DNA of 64,000 nucleotides from Fomes fomentarius (taxonomy: Eukaryota > Basidiomycota > Agaricomycetes > Polyporales > Polyporaceae): contig JABYQN010000007.1 in the NCBI GenBank assembly GCA_022606135.1, positions 1,178,001-1,242,000 on the forward strand, written 5' to 3'. Below are positions 21,994-33,486 of the stretch, piece after piece (the first letter of the stretch is position 1; every line of letters starts with the position of its first letter). The notes beneath the pieces were generated by a model. That model saw only the letters and a program-made list of their open reading frames with translations. It ran no database searches and was not told where the DNA came from. The position numbers and the translations under genes were made by a program.

Positions 21994-23630
21994 CTACAGC
22001 TTCTCTTTCTCTTTGGCAGTGCCCTCCTCCGCACCCTTCCCAGGTTGTCCCTGTGACCCCTCCTCCGCCTTCTCGGTCTCCGCAGCCGCCCCAGGCTTCT
22101 CAGGAGCAGAAGTCAGAGCGATCCCCTCAGTCTTAGGGAGGGCATCCACCTCCGACAGCTCGAGCGCCTTGCCAATCCGCTCCGTCAGCGTCTCGACCTC
22201 CCCCTCGCCGTCCGACGGAGCTCGCACTTCTGGCGTAGCGACCGACGGCCCCGTGTCCTCCGGGGTCTGCTTCTCAACCAGGCCGTCTTCCTTCCCCGTC
22301 TTCGTCTTCTTGAGCGTGTCCAGCGGGACAAGTATCTCGGTCTTGGCCCATTCGCGGTCGAGCTCCGCTTCCCACCCCAGCTCTCGCGCGAGCTCCCGCA
22401 CGATCTCGTCGCAGCGCCCGAGCAGCACGACGTCCTCCGGCCGCGTTCCGATGTCTCCCGCGGGCTCCATGTTGATCAGCACCCGCGGGCAGCTCTCGGG
22501 CACGAGCCCGGTGAGCGACGCGAACGGATGCACCTTGAGCGACGTCCCGATGACCAGCAGCAGGTCCGCGCCGCGCAGCTTCGGGACTGTCTGCTGGAAC
22601 AGCGGCGGGAGCTAAAGAAGAAGCTTTAGGGGCAGAGAGAACCGGGGAACGGGGAACGGGGAACGGGGAACGAATAACGGACGTACCGATTCGCCGAAGA
22701 ACACGATATCGGGCTTGACAAGCCCGTCGCACTGTGCGCACCGAACGATCTCGCCGTTCTCGACCGCCTCCTTCATCTTCGCGCCGTCGAACGCGCTGTG
22801 GCACTCGATGCAGTGCTGCTCCGCGAAGCTGCCGTGCGCTTCGACGATCCGGTGTGCGGGCACGTTGGCCTGGCGCTCGAGCGTGTCGATGTTCTGCGTG
22901 AAGCAGGTGTCGAGAAGCGCGTGGTCGGCGAGCAGCTTTACGAAGGTGTGTGTGAGCGTCGGCCGGAAGCGGCCTGGGTAAAGCTCGTGGGCGAGGGTGT
23001 AGACTATCGGAAGCCGTTGAAGTGAGTTGCTTCGATTGGCGTGTAGTACAGACTAGAGACGAAAGGGAGGAGGCAATGTCACGTTCACGTACATGGGAGG
23101 GGATTCTGGCGGAAGTAGTTGATCTCGAATACCGCTTCTGGGTATGGGAGGTCTAGCCTTTGCAAATTCGACTTGTGGACGAGTCACAATCAGTTGCATC
23201 TCCGTGAGCACAACAACCTTCAAGTACTGCGTGAGGGACACAGCACATACATAGAGCCCTGTGCACTCACGTCAGCCGTTCAGACCTCCGCATACCCGAT
23301 GAATGGATGAATGGATCCGCGCACCAGTTCCAGGAGAGCGGAAGTCGGGGATCCCAGCAGCAGTGCTGACACCTGTGACAATCGAAGGTCGTTCAGCCAG
23401 TAGGCTTCAGCAGTTCCAGTGAACTCAGCAGTCAGCGCACCGGCTCCAAGCTGTCATGTCTCAGTGCCTCGTTAGTCCCGAATCCCCCCCCCCCAGAGCA
23501 CGAAATGACGCACCATGACAAACACCTTGCGGCATTTCTTCGATACCAGGTATCGCGCGATGGACGGAACGTCCCTACCTCCGAGCACCTCTGTGGGGCC
23601 CTCATGTGGCGCTGAGAGTTCGTTGCCCAT
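21994..23630 (-). CDS. HST2: Sir2-family NAD-dependent protein deacetylase, HST2/SIRT2 type (copy B)
   Basis: Second class I sirtuin in tandem with copy A. The start at 23630 (MGNELSAPHEGPTEVLGGRD) is followed by RYLVSKKCRKVFVM, LGAGVSTAAGIPDFRSPGTG, LDLPYPEAVFEINYFRQN, AHELYPGRFRPTLTHTFVKL, TCFTQNIDTLERQA, the catalytic-His motif VEAHGSFAEQHC, DGLVKPDIVFFGES, LLLVIGTSLKVHPFA and RVLINMEPAGDIGTRPEDV. Zinc ligands are CIEC and CAQC, the usual CxxC spacing. The tail is Glu/Lys-rich and ends KEKEKL at 21994, unlike that of copy A. Introns occupy equivalent positions in both copies. The intron after FFGES carries a GGGGAAC repeat. One acceptor (AAG before SNLQRLDLPYPE) is non-ideal but keeps the frame. 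Confidence 0.9.
22644..22671. repeat. GGGGAAC heptamer, four tandem copies, in a sirtuin intron
   Basis: Four exact consecutive copies of GGGGAAC occupy most of the intron after FFGES in sirtuin copy B. It is a small simple repeat, possibly length-polymorphic. Confidence 0.85.
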
Positions 23631-23999
23631 AGCAGCGTCAAAACTGTTTAAAGTATGTAGATCGGGTACTCGAGGATCGGTAGTCAACACCGTCGCCGGT
23701 AGTAAGCTCAAGGTTACTGTACTCACAACAAGGCTGTTGTCAGTAAGATCAATCAGGTCACCAGAAGGAGCGAGACCCGTGTACTTGTGTACGTACTCCT
23801 TGGTGGTGGGAGTGTTCTGCAAAGTGGATGCGTCGAGAACACCAGGCGCAGCCCTGCAGCCGCGTCCGGCGTCAAAACTGGGCCACGCTCCGATGTCACA
23901 TTATACTGAACGCCACCAGTCACCAGGAGGAAAAACTGAATATCCAACAGGATTCCGAGCTCATAACGCCCATTACTAGGTATGTACGACAGCCCTCGC
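23631..23999. other. Intergenic region between sirtuin B and S28 peptidase
   Basis: 369 bp holding the sirtuin B promoter and the S28 3' UTR. The open frame that continues upstream of the sirtuin start shows no sirtuin homology and is treated as 5' UTR. Confidence 0.45.
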
Positions 24000-26446
24000 T
24001 CAGTTTCGGACACCAGCCTCCCAATCCTCCAACCACGCAGTAACGAAGCCGATGATTTCCTCATGTATCATCTGGATCTGCGAAGGCTCCTCGGAGAGCT
24101 CGGCGCGTCCGTTCTCATCCCAGTGATGCACGCCACCTACGCGGAGGTTTCGAGATTCAGCGGCGCCTTGCAAAACCCATGTAAGAGCAGTCATCGTAGA
24201 TTACTTACCTCGGATGACCTTGAACGGACGCAAAATTGTGTCCTCCCGATCGCGCGCGTAGTCGCTGTGCGGAGTTACGGGCCTCCAGGGATCGACTGTA
24301 TAGGGTCGTGAACAGGGCAGAAATCAAGCTCTGACTGTGAGAGAAGTGGCCAGCAACACCACTCACCTTCCCCATCAACAATAGCCAGTCGGTCCGCCTC
24401 GATATCATAGTCGCCAAGAACATTCACGGCGGTGATGTTAGGGAAAGGCGGGACGACAAAGTGCTTGCCTGGAAGGTACGCCTAAACCAGAATGCGTGTG
24501 AATGCTCATGAATATACCTCGAAGAATGGTAGAGTATTGAGAAACACACCTGTGTGCATATCTTGGACTCGTACTCAAGCGTCAGCAGGCGAGAGACGAT
24601 GCGCGGTTGACCCTTGGGGGGAGCAGTCTGACGTGATACAGTCAAAGATGGGCGGGTTGAACCCATGCCGAAAGACGAACCGAGAAGTAGCCCCACTCCG
24701 TGCAAACTTGGAAGAGCCAAAGCCTCCAGATCTGGTCGAGGCCGGTATCCTGGAACTTGCTATCGTCCCAAGTTCCGAAGCACTATCGAAAGCATGAGTT
24801 CGCCTTCCACTTGCAGAAGAACTGTAACAGCAGGATATATACCTCTTCAACAGCTCCACCTGGGCACTGGTTGATAAAGTTCTGTACGTACGCCGTCAGC
24901 GTGCTGATCCGTAACGCATACGAGCGGTGCTTACCTCCTTGATATAACGTGCATAGTTATACACCGGGAGAGGGACCATCAGGTCTTCTCCAACAGCCAC
25001 CATGTCACTGGCCTCATCATACTGTACAGCATCGATATTCATGCTGGGCTCTTGTTCAAATTTGCCGTCCAGAGCCGCGCAGAACTGGTCCCATCCCTTG
25101 CTCCCGACTTCCGGATCCCAGTTCCTAGCTTGCCAGAATCCCAGGGGGCTCTAGTGCGTACCTCAGCTTGGAGCACGCAGCAAGTTCCTCTGATAGGATT
25201 TTTCCCATACCTCTATCAGTGACGCAAAATCCTCGTCATGCTCGAGGCCCGCGAGGCCAAAGAGAGCCTTAAGAGGAGTCCGCGTGATGCGGTTGCTGAG
25301 TAGGGAGTCAATGATGTTAATTGACAGCTGGAGGTTGCCTGAACATTTGACGTCGGCCGCACGTCGGATTATCTCCATGTATTCCCAGTTTTCGAGGCCG
25401 GCGTGTGTGACACCTGTGCGGTCATTGGGCTCAGCGTATGCATACCTAGAGAACGAGGCCAACAAACACACCACTTGAAGCGATGGCGCCGAAAACGAGT
25501 TCGGGATACAATACCCTCATGTGTGCAGCGCGAGCACCAGCATACGAGCCCTGGTGTAAGAGTGTTGGTGTGACACCTCTGGCTGCACAAACAATGCATA
25601 CGTACACCGTAGTATATCCACGGATGATTGGGAGCAGTCAAATCCTCATCAATGCCTGGGAATCGAACGTTCGCGATGAAGCGCGCAGAGTCTGCTGCTG
25701 ACTGCGCGTTGTTCAAAAAACTGTGTGTACGAAGCGGCGGGATGACTACATGGGTGCGACGAGGAACAACACAACTGGTATAACTTACCGCAGCGAGTCC
25801 GTGGTGAGGTTCTTGACAGGGAGGGAACGACCTTCGTGTGGCATAAGCCATGAACCTCCGACGCTCACACAGACGAGCACGTACCATAGTACCTGCGCGC
25901 AACACGCGAAGTATAGCTGTAGTATATTTCTGGGAACAGGGCGTAACCAGTTACTCACCTATGCTCCAGCACAACTCCAATCCCACCCGTCGCCCTCGCG
26001 AGGATTTCCATTATCCCCGTGTCAAGGAACGGCAGCCTATCCACGCCAGATGTCTCCCCACCATCGAGCACGAACACAGGTGAGCTCGGCCCGGGGACAT
26101 AGTGTCGCGTATTGATCCAGTACCGCTGCCTCCACGTCTCCGTCTCGTTCTCGTTCGCCTTTGCGAAGTGGTCCACGGGCTGCTCGAACCACTGCGCCCG
26201 GAACTTCTGTGTCAGCTCGTTCTCCTCCTCGGGCGCGAGGAGGGCTTCTTCAGACTCAGAGAGGAGCGCGTCCTGAGCATCCTGGACGATGAGAGAGCCT
26301 TGTGTCCGAGTGCGCGCAGCCTGAGTCTGGAGTTTCCAGAGATTGACTGCTTGAGGACCGAGGATCCGTATTTGATCGAGCCCGCTACCGGAGACGGTCC
26401 CTGCAAACAGTGGCAGTAGCGTGAGCACAACCCATCCCTTCGCCAT
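24000..26446 (-). CDS. Secreted serine peptidase of family S28 (prolyl carboxypeptidase-like)
   Basis: Predicted secreted or vacuolar serine peptidase cutting after proline. The start at 26446 gives a signal peptide (MAKGWVVLTLLPLFAGTVSG). The first exon carries the family signature QWFEQPVDHFAKANE, WRQRYWINTRHYVPGPSSPV, LDGGETSGVDRLPFLDTG and IGVVLEHR. Then come FLNNAQSAADSARFIANVRF, HPWIYYG-GSYAGARAAHMRV (catalytic Ser motif GGSYAG, split by an intron), VFGAIASS-GVTHAGLENW, LKALFGLAGLEHDEDFASLI and, in the last exon, GGVHHWDENGRAELSE with the likely catalytic-His region. The stop is TGA 24000-24002. Length and motif order fit S28. All exon joins I checked keep the frame. Confidence 0.88.
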
Positions 26447-26898
26447 GGTGGTGGTGGTAGCTCGAAGGTAGTATACTAAGCACATGCACACCGGACTTAT
26501 CATCCGACACAGTGTCACACCCAAGGGAACGATGATGGCAGAGACGCGTCTGTCACGTGCGCGAGTAGATGTCCAGACCTTTCACTGGGACGTGGCGGGA
26601 TACGATTCACGGAAGGTACTGTCACGTATGGCAGAAGGCGTACAACACCGGAAGGGTATATGCCCAAACAGACTACACGCAGTGTGACACAAGGAGGAGA
26701 CGATGGGGAAGCGGATGACGGTGCTACAATACGCGGACAGATACATCTCCAGTGAGGGAAACACGGAACAGGGAGAGAACCACAGTGCTACAGAATATGA
26801 TATATCGAGGAGAGAAATAAGTGATATCGAATCATGCAGGGGTCCATTCGCATATCGAAGTCGTTGCCGTAAGTCCTAGTCGTGCGTGCATGTCGTCC
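26447..26898. other. Intergenic region
   Basis: About 450 bp upstream of the S28 gene and downstream of the MYND gene. No gene recognised. Confidence 0.45.
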
Positions 26899-28512
26899 TC
26901 AAGACTCTCCTAGGGGCTTGACACAAACACGTTTGTGTTCTTCCCAGTCCAGTCGTTGGTGGTCCGCGGAGCAGTACTTCACGAGCTTGCACCGACTGCA
27001 GACGAGCCCAGAGAAGATTTTGCAAGTGTTCTCCTCCACGCTCAGCTCGCTGCCCTCGACACTGCCCTCACTGCTGCCCTCCGACATGCAAGTGGAAGGA
27101 GGATCGTCGTGGAAACAGGCATTGCACTCGATCCAATTGCACAATTGTTTCGGGCGGGCTCGCCGACCATAACGGTATCGCACCTTCTTCTTGGAGGCAG
27201 GAGAGAGAACCGCCGCGTTCTCAGGACCCTTCTTGGGGAACCGGATGAGCTCGCAGCAATTGTCTGTGCAGCCCGGATTAGGGCAGCCGCTGGGAAAGTC
27301 GTGGTACATGTCCTTTGAAGGAACGAATGTGGGATGGGCGAAGAGGATCTGAGAGTATGACATGGTTTGGTGGGAGAAGAGGACTATGAACGGAGGTCGT
27401 TTCTCGTGGAGGATCGCACGAAAGGTGAGGTCTACTTGTGGGAAGCAGGGTGTCCGGCGGTCGAGCACGTTGTTCAGATGTATGTCTAGGCGCATGCATC
27501 AGGGTAGTGTCCAAAAGCAGGATTGCATGGGATGGCTCCTTGTCCGTGTAGAAGACTCGGAAGGCGGTTGAGCGGGCACGAAAACACACTCACAATCGTG
27601 GTTGATCTTCTGTTCGACACTTGGTTTGCAGCGGCCCATAGCTGTGTTTTGGCAAACATACTTGAAGTACTCCGTGACTTGATCCATCTCATTTCGCTTG
27701 AGATCCGTCACGATGACGTAGATATCGTCGCAGCCGCGGTCGTGCATTCCGCGAAGAAGCATGAGTTCGGGGAGCTAAGGGACAGAAGCGCGCGTAAAAA
27801 TAGTGGCTCATGTGCGGCCGAAAGATTGCACGCTTACCATGCTGAAGATGACGGGCATCATCGTAAGTCTCTTCATAGAGCGGTGGTGGTAGACATGTGT
27901 GACCCAGGTGCGGTCTAGTGGGATGAGCCGACCAGTATCGACAGTGCGGGTGAAGATGTTTTCGGGTACAAAAACACCCTTGTTCCAGAGAAGAACCTGG
28001 TCGCGGCGGCCGCTCGTGTTTGCCAGATGCTTGCGCTCGCGTACGCGCTGAAACCAGTCATAGTAGGAGTCCGGGCGATGTGGACGCTCGAGCCATTTGT
28101 CGATGAGCATGTCTGTAGCATCGTTGTCGAGTTTCTGGCACAAGAGCTCGCTCATAGAGAGGCTGGGTGGGATGAATTTGGAGTAGTGCCGCCCGGGCAT
28201 ACTGGGAGAGAGGGTTATGGCAGAGTGTTCGTCAAGGGAGACGGCGAGAGAGCGAACAATGTGGAGAGAATGCAGATGGAAGTCGGGGTCAAGAGCGAGA
28301 GGAGGCGGAAGTTGCGGGACTGATGCGGGCCCCTGCAACCAAGCGCCGATGGATTGCAGGTCTGGTGAGGATGACGCGAAATGGCCCACCCTAAGGTGGG
28401 TCCGCTTCAGCGACTGCCGGCTCTCTTCTTGGACCATTGTGTCTTTGTTCTTGACCTGCACCTTGGGGTCCGCCTTATATCCTTCAGTAGAGTTTACAGG
28501 TTCCCAGTACAC
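26899..28512 (-). CDS. MYND-type zinc-finger protein (atypical finger)
   Basis: Function not known. Exon 1 (from Met 28512; Met 28437 is an alternative start) encodes DPDFHLHSLHIVRSLAVSLD, PSMPGRHYSKFIPP, YYDWFQRVRERKHLANTSGR and VLLWNKGVFVPENIF. After a GTAAGC intron, LPELMLLRGMHDRGCDDIYV follows, and a third exon starts YIHLNNVLDRRTPCFPQVDL and ends at 26899. The C-terminus has a MYND-like finger, VCSRCKLVKYCSADHQRLDW then EEHKRVC. At the position of the sixth ligand there is His instead of the usual Cys (YCSADH), and the first Cys pair is separated by a Ser/Glu-rich insert. The protein is probably a basidiomycete-specific MYND protein; a role in protein interaction is inferred. Confidence 0.7.
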
Positions 28513-30400
28513 TGCGGATGCTGCAGTCTTCGCGGGCTCCTACGCACACAGCCTTCGTCCACACACGTCCGACCTGCACCTCAACCGTACTCTCCGTGTG
28601 ATCTCCCAGGACAGCCTCGGCCCTCGGATGCGATGTCTCTACGCGTTCTTCTATTTCGCGATATTTCTCGTTCGCACAGGTGGGTTCGGTCGGTCTGGAA
28701 CACTGGATACTAGTCTGCATTCCTGTAGGCTGCAAGTACTTATTGTCCATTCTCTGTCACTCGATCTTGCCGAATAAGGAATGTGGTGCTTCGTGAAGCT
28801 TTGAAGTGTCTTCCTACCGCAGCACTTGAACCTAATACAAGATATGCACAAGTTCCTCACGATCTGCAAGCCAATGTTCGTTCCTTGATCAGTCACCCAC
28901 AAACCTATCCACACAAGTCCTCTGGCGGATAATGCCATAATCGTGTTCACGAAAGTATTGTCTTCCACCACGATGCCACAGGATGCTCGATGGACCATTG
29001 GGAAATACGAGTCTGTGAGCGACACAGCCCAGTGCACGCTCACTTGGTGAGCGCACATTGGAGTCACTAACTGGATGTACGCAAAGGCGGTGGTGCAGTC
29101 CCTTCTATGGCACATCATGGAACTCTAATGAGCTCCCGCCTCTAATAGATGGCAGTCTCTTTCATTTCGCCGACACGGAGCTCGGAACTTCCCTGAGCCC
29201 GCACTCATGGCCGAATATCAGGGTCTGCACAGGATCGTCAACGATCTCAAAATCGTCGCCGACAAGTAAGTACAGTATCAGCTATGGCGACATGTGATCA
29301 GGATAATACCCAGAAGCCACCGTCTCCCAACGTCGTGCTCAGTATCCAATCCGCTATCGGCCTATCGAGTTGTCCTGAAGCGCCTCGCCTGTCCTTCTTC
29401 GTAGGGGTGTCTTAGTGCCACCGCCCCGTCGCCTCCTGGCCCCATCCTTACACTTCTGGTTACCGCTGGGCAGCTCCTAAGCTGAATGAAAGTCACGAGC
29501 TTTTCTGACCTGTGGACGATACGGTCGTCCTTCTCGGCGCGTACTCCAAGTAATGCACCATTGGTCTTGTTGTCTCGGGCAGGCCTCTTAATATCACCCC
29601 TGGTGTGCTCAACTCTCAGTTCTATGTGGAGGTAAGGGAATAGCAATACGGAGCTTTGAACTTTACTGGAGATCCTTGAACTCACGATCCTACCCGGTAG
29701 GCATGCGTCTACTAATAGCTTCTGAAAGGCACCGTCTACCCGAGGAAGGTCACTTGTCTACGTGAGGCGATGTCTCCGAGCAAGAACGTTTCCAGCTTCT
29801 CTTCGGACGCCATTGCACGGAATGCAGGTCCACCGCGCATGTGGCTGTCCTATATCGGTGCGCCTGACATGCTTCAAGGCCACCTTGCTGCCCTTCGTCT
29901 TGTCGATTCCCTTCCGGCGTTGTCCAGGGCGAGGCGATGATGTCCAACCTGCTTGCCGCCAAGCGATGGTCGAGGCCCACCGCTATATACAAACATCACA
30001 GACTGCTCTGAGCTGGTGCTTGCCCCTCCGAAAACGAACCCAACTGACTCAATCGGTGAGAGCTAGTACCCTCTCCAGGCATGAATGGATAGTCTACAAA
30101 ATGTGTTAATATGCAGTACCATGACGCCCGTTTCCGAATATGAAGCTCATCAGGGCGCACTAGATCCTTCATCGTTCTTTCCCTATGCTCTCCCCGTGTC
30201 TCTAAGTCTCTTGTAGCAGCAATTCCATGTCCCTTCTCGTAGTATTCTGTGAATATTCGATTTGTGATGGCAGAGAATGTACCTCCGAATCTGCGAGAGC
30301 GGGATTCGAACAGAAGCTCCAGCAAGTGATGATGTCATCCAATGATATCGGGCATGTTCCAGTCTCTGAACTCAACTTCTGTCCGCCACTACTCAGTATT
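28513..30400. other. Gene-poor stretch, possible relic
   Basis: Almost 1.9 kb without a supportable gene, between the 5' ends of the MYND gene and NAXE. It must include both promoters. One exon-like start occurs on the + strand: ATG at 29209 encodes MAEYQGLHRIVNDLKIVADK and ends at a GTAAGTAC donor, but I could not find in-frame following exons. The rest breaks into short frames on both strands. Confidence 0.4.
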
Positions 30401-31484
30401 ATGGCCATGCGATATCTCACATCGAAGCTCGCCCAGCAAGTGCATACACCCTTCACATATACGACACACGTAGGATGAGCTCACGGCTGCACACAGATCG
30501 ACGAGGAGCTTATGGGCTCGGTCGGACAGTTCAGCATTGATCAGGTATGCTGCTGTGTAGGCCTTAGGTATATCTTGAACGGTGGGCTTAAATGGCATGT
30601 GGCTGCTAGTTGATGGAACTCGCTGGACTTGCTTGCGCACAGACACTCGCATCAGTATATGGCAAGGATAAGCATCCGCGGGTACTTGTCTGTTGCGGAC
30701 CTGGGAATCAGGGTGGGGACGGGCTGGTAGCTGCTCGGCATCTTGGTACGTCTTCGCCTCATATGTCTGCTGTGGTGAGTAAGGAGACTAGCAATGGCAC
30801 TGGGGGACAGGGCTCTTTGGATACAAGCCTACCATCTGGATGCCAAAGGTAGGTCGCTATCTCAAGCACTGAATGCAGGGCACGGAAGCTAAGTGTCGTG
30901 GGTAGCCTGGGTCAAAAGATATCTACAAGGTGAATACTTTCTCAATGGGCATCCTATAGCCTGACCATGGTTACTACGCTTGCGACAGCGCCTGAAAGCA
31001 CAGTGTGACAACATGAAGATCCAGACCCTAACACCGAGCCAGGAAACCGAGTCCCTGAAGTCCGCGCTCGCATCGTCCGACGTCATCCTCGACGCGATCT
31101 TCGGATTCTCGTTCAAGCCTCCCGTGCGCGCACCATTCCACCAAGCACTTCCGCTCATCGCAAACTCGGGGTTGCCCATCGTGTCGGTGGATGTGCCATC
31201 GGGATGGAACGTCGACGAGGGCAAGGTGTCCACGCTCGCGCTTGACCCGGATGTCCTTGTCAGTCTGACCGCCCCGAAGGAGGGTGTGAGGAGGTACAAA
31301 GGAAGACACTTCCTGGGTGGTCGATTTGTGCCAAAGTACGCCGATTTGCACAACAATCGCTGCTGTACTAAGTTCGACTACCAACAGGATTCTGGAAGAG
31401 AAGTACGAGCTCAACTTGCCTGAGTACCCTGGTTTCTCGCAGATTGTGGAGTTGCCCCAGGCGGATGATGCTCAGAAGTTGTGA
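30401..31484 (+). CDS. NAXE: NAD(P)H-hydrate epimerase (YjeF N-terminal domain)
   Basis: Metabolite-repair enzyme that interconverts R- and S-NAD(P)HX so the dehydratase can restore NAD(P)H; usually cytosolic and mitochondrial. The start at 30401 gives [13 protein letters not shown], then after an intron [34 protein letters not shown] and the nucleotide-binding motif [20 protein letters not shown]. Small exons follow: [12 protein letters not shown] and [19 protein letters not shown] large exon has [38 protein letters not shown] and [20 protein letters not shown]; the final exon ([20 protein letters not shown]) ends at TGA 31482-31484. The length and motif order match the single-domain eukaryotic enzyme. 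Confidence 0.92.
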
Positions 31485-31682
31485 TCCCACCTGCAGTATA
31501 TATGTATTGGATAGAAGATGGATGTACGAGGTAGTTGTGCAAGAAAAGTGTTGTGACCCGAGTTCGAACGCACGACTTGACGCGTCAAGGGAGCTCCAGC
31601 CACCGACGCGTCGCGATCGACGCGCGCCTGGTGAAATCGACTCTTGTCTCTCAACCACCTCCTCACCAACCTATCTCCCGCG

Positions 31683-33169
31683 ATGTCTAGACAACATGAT
31701 GCCCTGCTGACGCGAATGTGTCAGAATAGTGATACTCTCGAGAAGGCTCGCTCGATATTGCATACTGCTTCCATCAAGACCGCCCCAGGATCTGGTTACG
31801 AACTGGGGCAGGGTGCACCAGGATTACCCGCTATATGCGCATATATTGCCGCAGAACAGTGAGCATATCTCGACTGCCCTTCCGCACGCGCACTGACATG
31901 GCTGTGAAGACTAGGAGACAATGATATTGACGAGAAGATTGCGCAGTCCTCGTCCTGCCTGAAACCCAGGCTCTTCAAAACCACCCTGAACACTGTCCGC
32001 TCCGCGCTCACCGCCGCTGAGGCTGCCACTTCACCGCGGAAGACTCGAAGAGGCATAACATACCATGACCTTGTCAATGAGCAGAGGATTGGAAGGAAGG
32101 GTACGGTGGTGGAGTGGATGCAGAAGACGGAACGAACTCTGATGGCGAACCCGGAGATGCGGAGGCGGTTTGGGAGGACGTATGACGCGATCACCGTTGC
32201 AGTCTTTTGCTGGACGTGGCAGATTATTGGGGTACGTCTTCTGGATTGACTCTCAGTCGAAGGATGGAGGGGTTTAACAAGCGGTTTTATGGCAAGCAGA
32301 AGAAGGCGGACACTGCAGCCCTGGGGGACCGATTTGGCGTGTCGAGGGACCAGTTTGACGAGCTGACGGACGCGCTGCACGAAGTGTGCAAGGAGGTTGC
32401 GAAGACTATCAAGAACGACATGGCTGCTCTCCGAATACAGTCGACCCCGAGCAAGCCCACCGTCCTGAAGACAGCAACTACGCCCTCGAAACAGATCTCC
32501 ATTCCCCCGCCCTTACCCGCTCCCAGCGGTCTTACGCCATCGCGCTCCGTATCAAAGTCCCCGTCGAAGTCCGCGTTGCGCGCGCCGAGCGCAGACTTGT
32601 CGCCGACCAAGACCCCGAGTCACAAACGCAAAGTCGCGTTCGGGCCTATTGCCGAGGAAGACGAAGACGAGTTCGACGCGCTCGCGACGCCTTCGAAGAA
32701 ACAGAAGTTCTCCTCGCCCCTCAAGCCTTTGCCATCTACAACCGCTACCCCCCGCGCATCATCGCGTCTCGCCTCTAGGGCAACCCAAGCGGCGGGTGAT
32801 GATGATAGCACCGTGGCAGGACCCTCCACTCCGCGTCGCCCACGGACAACGCCCTCCCAGCCATCCTCGACCCACTCATCCCGCTCTGTTCGCTCATCTC
32901 GGGCGTACTCTGCTATCAGTGGAAGTGCGCCATCAACCCCCAGCCGGAGTCGGATGTCAGCGCTGCCGACGGTCATGGAGGTGCCCGAGGTGCCACGACG
33001 GAGATTCCGCCCTGTGTTCGTGGACCAGCAACAGTGGCTGAAAGGTGATGCGCGCCTGGAGAGGGAGTTGAAGCCATGGACAGAACGGTGGCATGAGTTG
33101 GTAAAGAAGGCAGGAGGCGACGTATGGAAGGCGGCTAGCTTGACTGGAATTGTCGGTGTAGGTGTGTGA
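31683..33169 (+). CDS. ORC6: Origin recognition complex subunit 6 (ORC6)-like
   Basis: Likely smallest subunit of the origin recognition complex, nuclear, used to load MCM helicases. The start is at 31683. Exon 1 ends in the segment SGYELGQGAPGLPAICAYIA. Exon 2 (acceptor GAAG before 31911) encodes EKIAQSSSCLKPRLFKTTLN, ALTAAEAATSPRKTRRGI and FGRTYDAITVAVFCWTWQII, resembling the first TFIIB/cyclin-like domain of ORC6. After a short intron near 32230 whose borders are uncertain, the long last exon carries the Ser/Thr-Pro-rich disordered linker with basic patches such as PSHKRKVAF, and the C-terminal block RRRFRPVFVDQQQWLKGDAR, ending at 33167-33169. The linker's many SP/TP sites would fit cell-cycle phosphorylation (inference). 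Confidence 0.72.
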
Positions 33170-33486
33170 TGTCTTCCAGTACTTTCTGTTGTTGTCGTGC
33201 TTGTGATCTTGCGAAGGTATCAATCCCGGAGGCAACTGTCTTCGCACGGCATATATGTATACTAGGCGACTTCGTCTCAGAATGACATGGTACAGTCAAT
33301 ATTATATGACAGGATAAGGAAACGAAGGCACAGTGAACCAAAGCAACAGAGAGCAGTACGACAGTATGAGAGGGTCCAGCCGCGCTGGCGAGATCGATAT
33401 CGTGATATGTGTGGTGTATAGGCAGTCCGTCGTAGTTATGTAGAGAACAAAGTGGCGCGAAGCTGCCTGCCAAGGCATAAATTGCG
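33170..33486. other. Convergent 3' region
   Basis: About 315 bp between the ORC6 stop and the end of the decayed kinase gene; nothing recognised. Confidence 0.45.

Noticed and set aside
22013..22804. Long open frames on both strands overlapping sirtuin copy B
   Set aside because: Shadows of the GC-rich sirtuin coding sequence; only the minus frame carries sirtuin motifs.
31540..31640. Stretch with GTTCGAA-like motif downstream of NAXE considered as a tRNA
   Set aside because: No complete cloverleaf could be folded; only a T-loop-like word is present.
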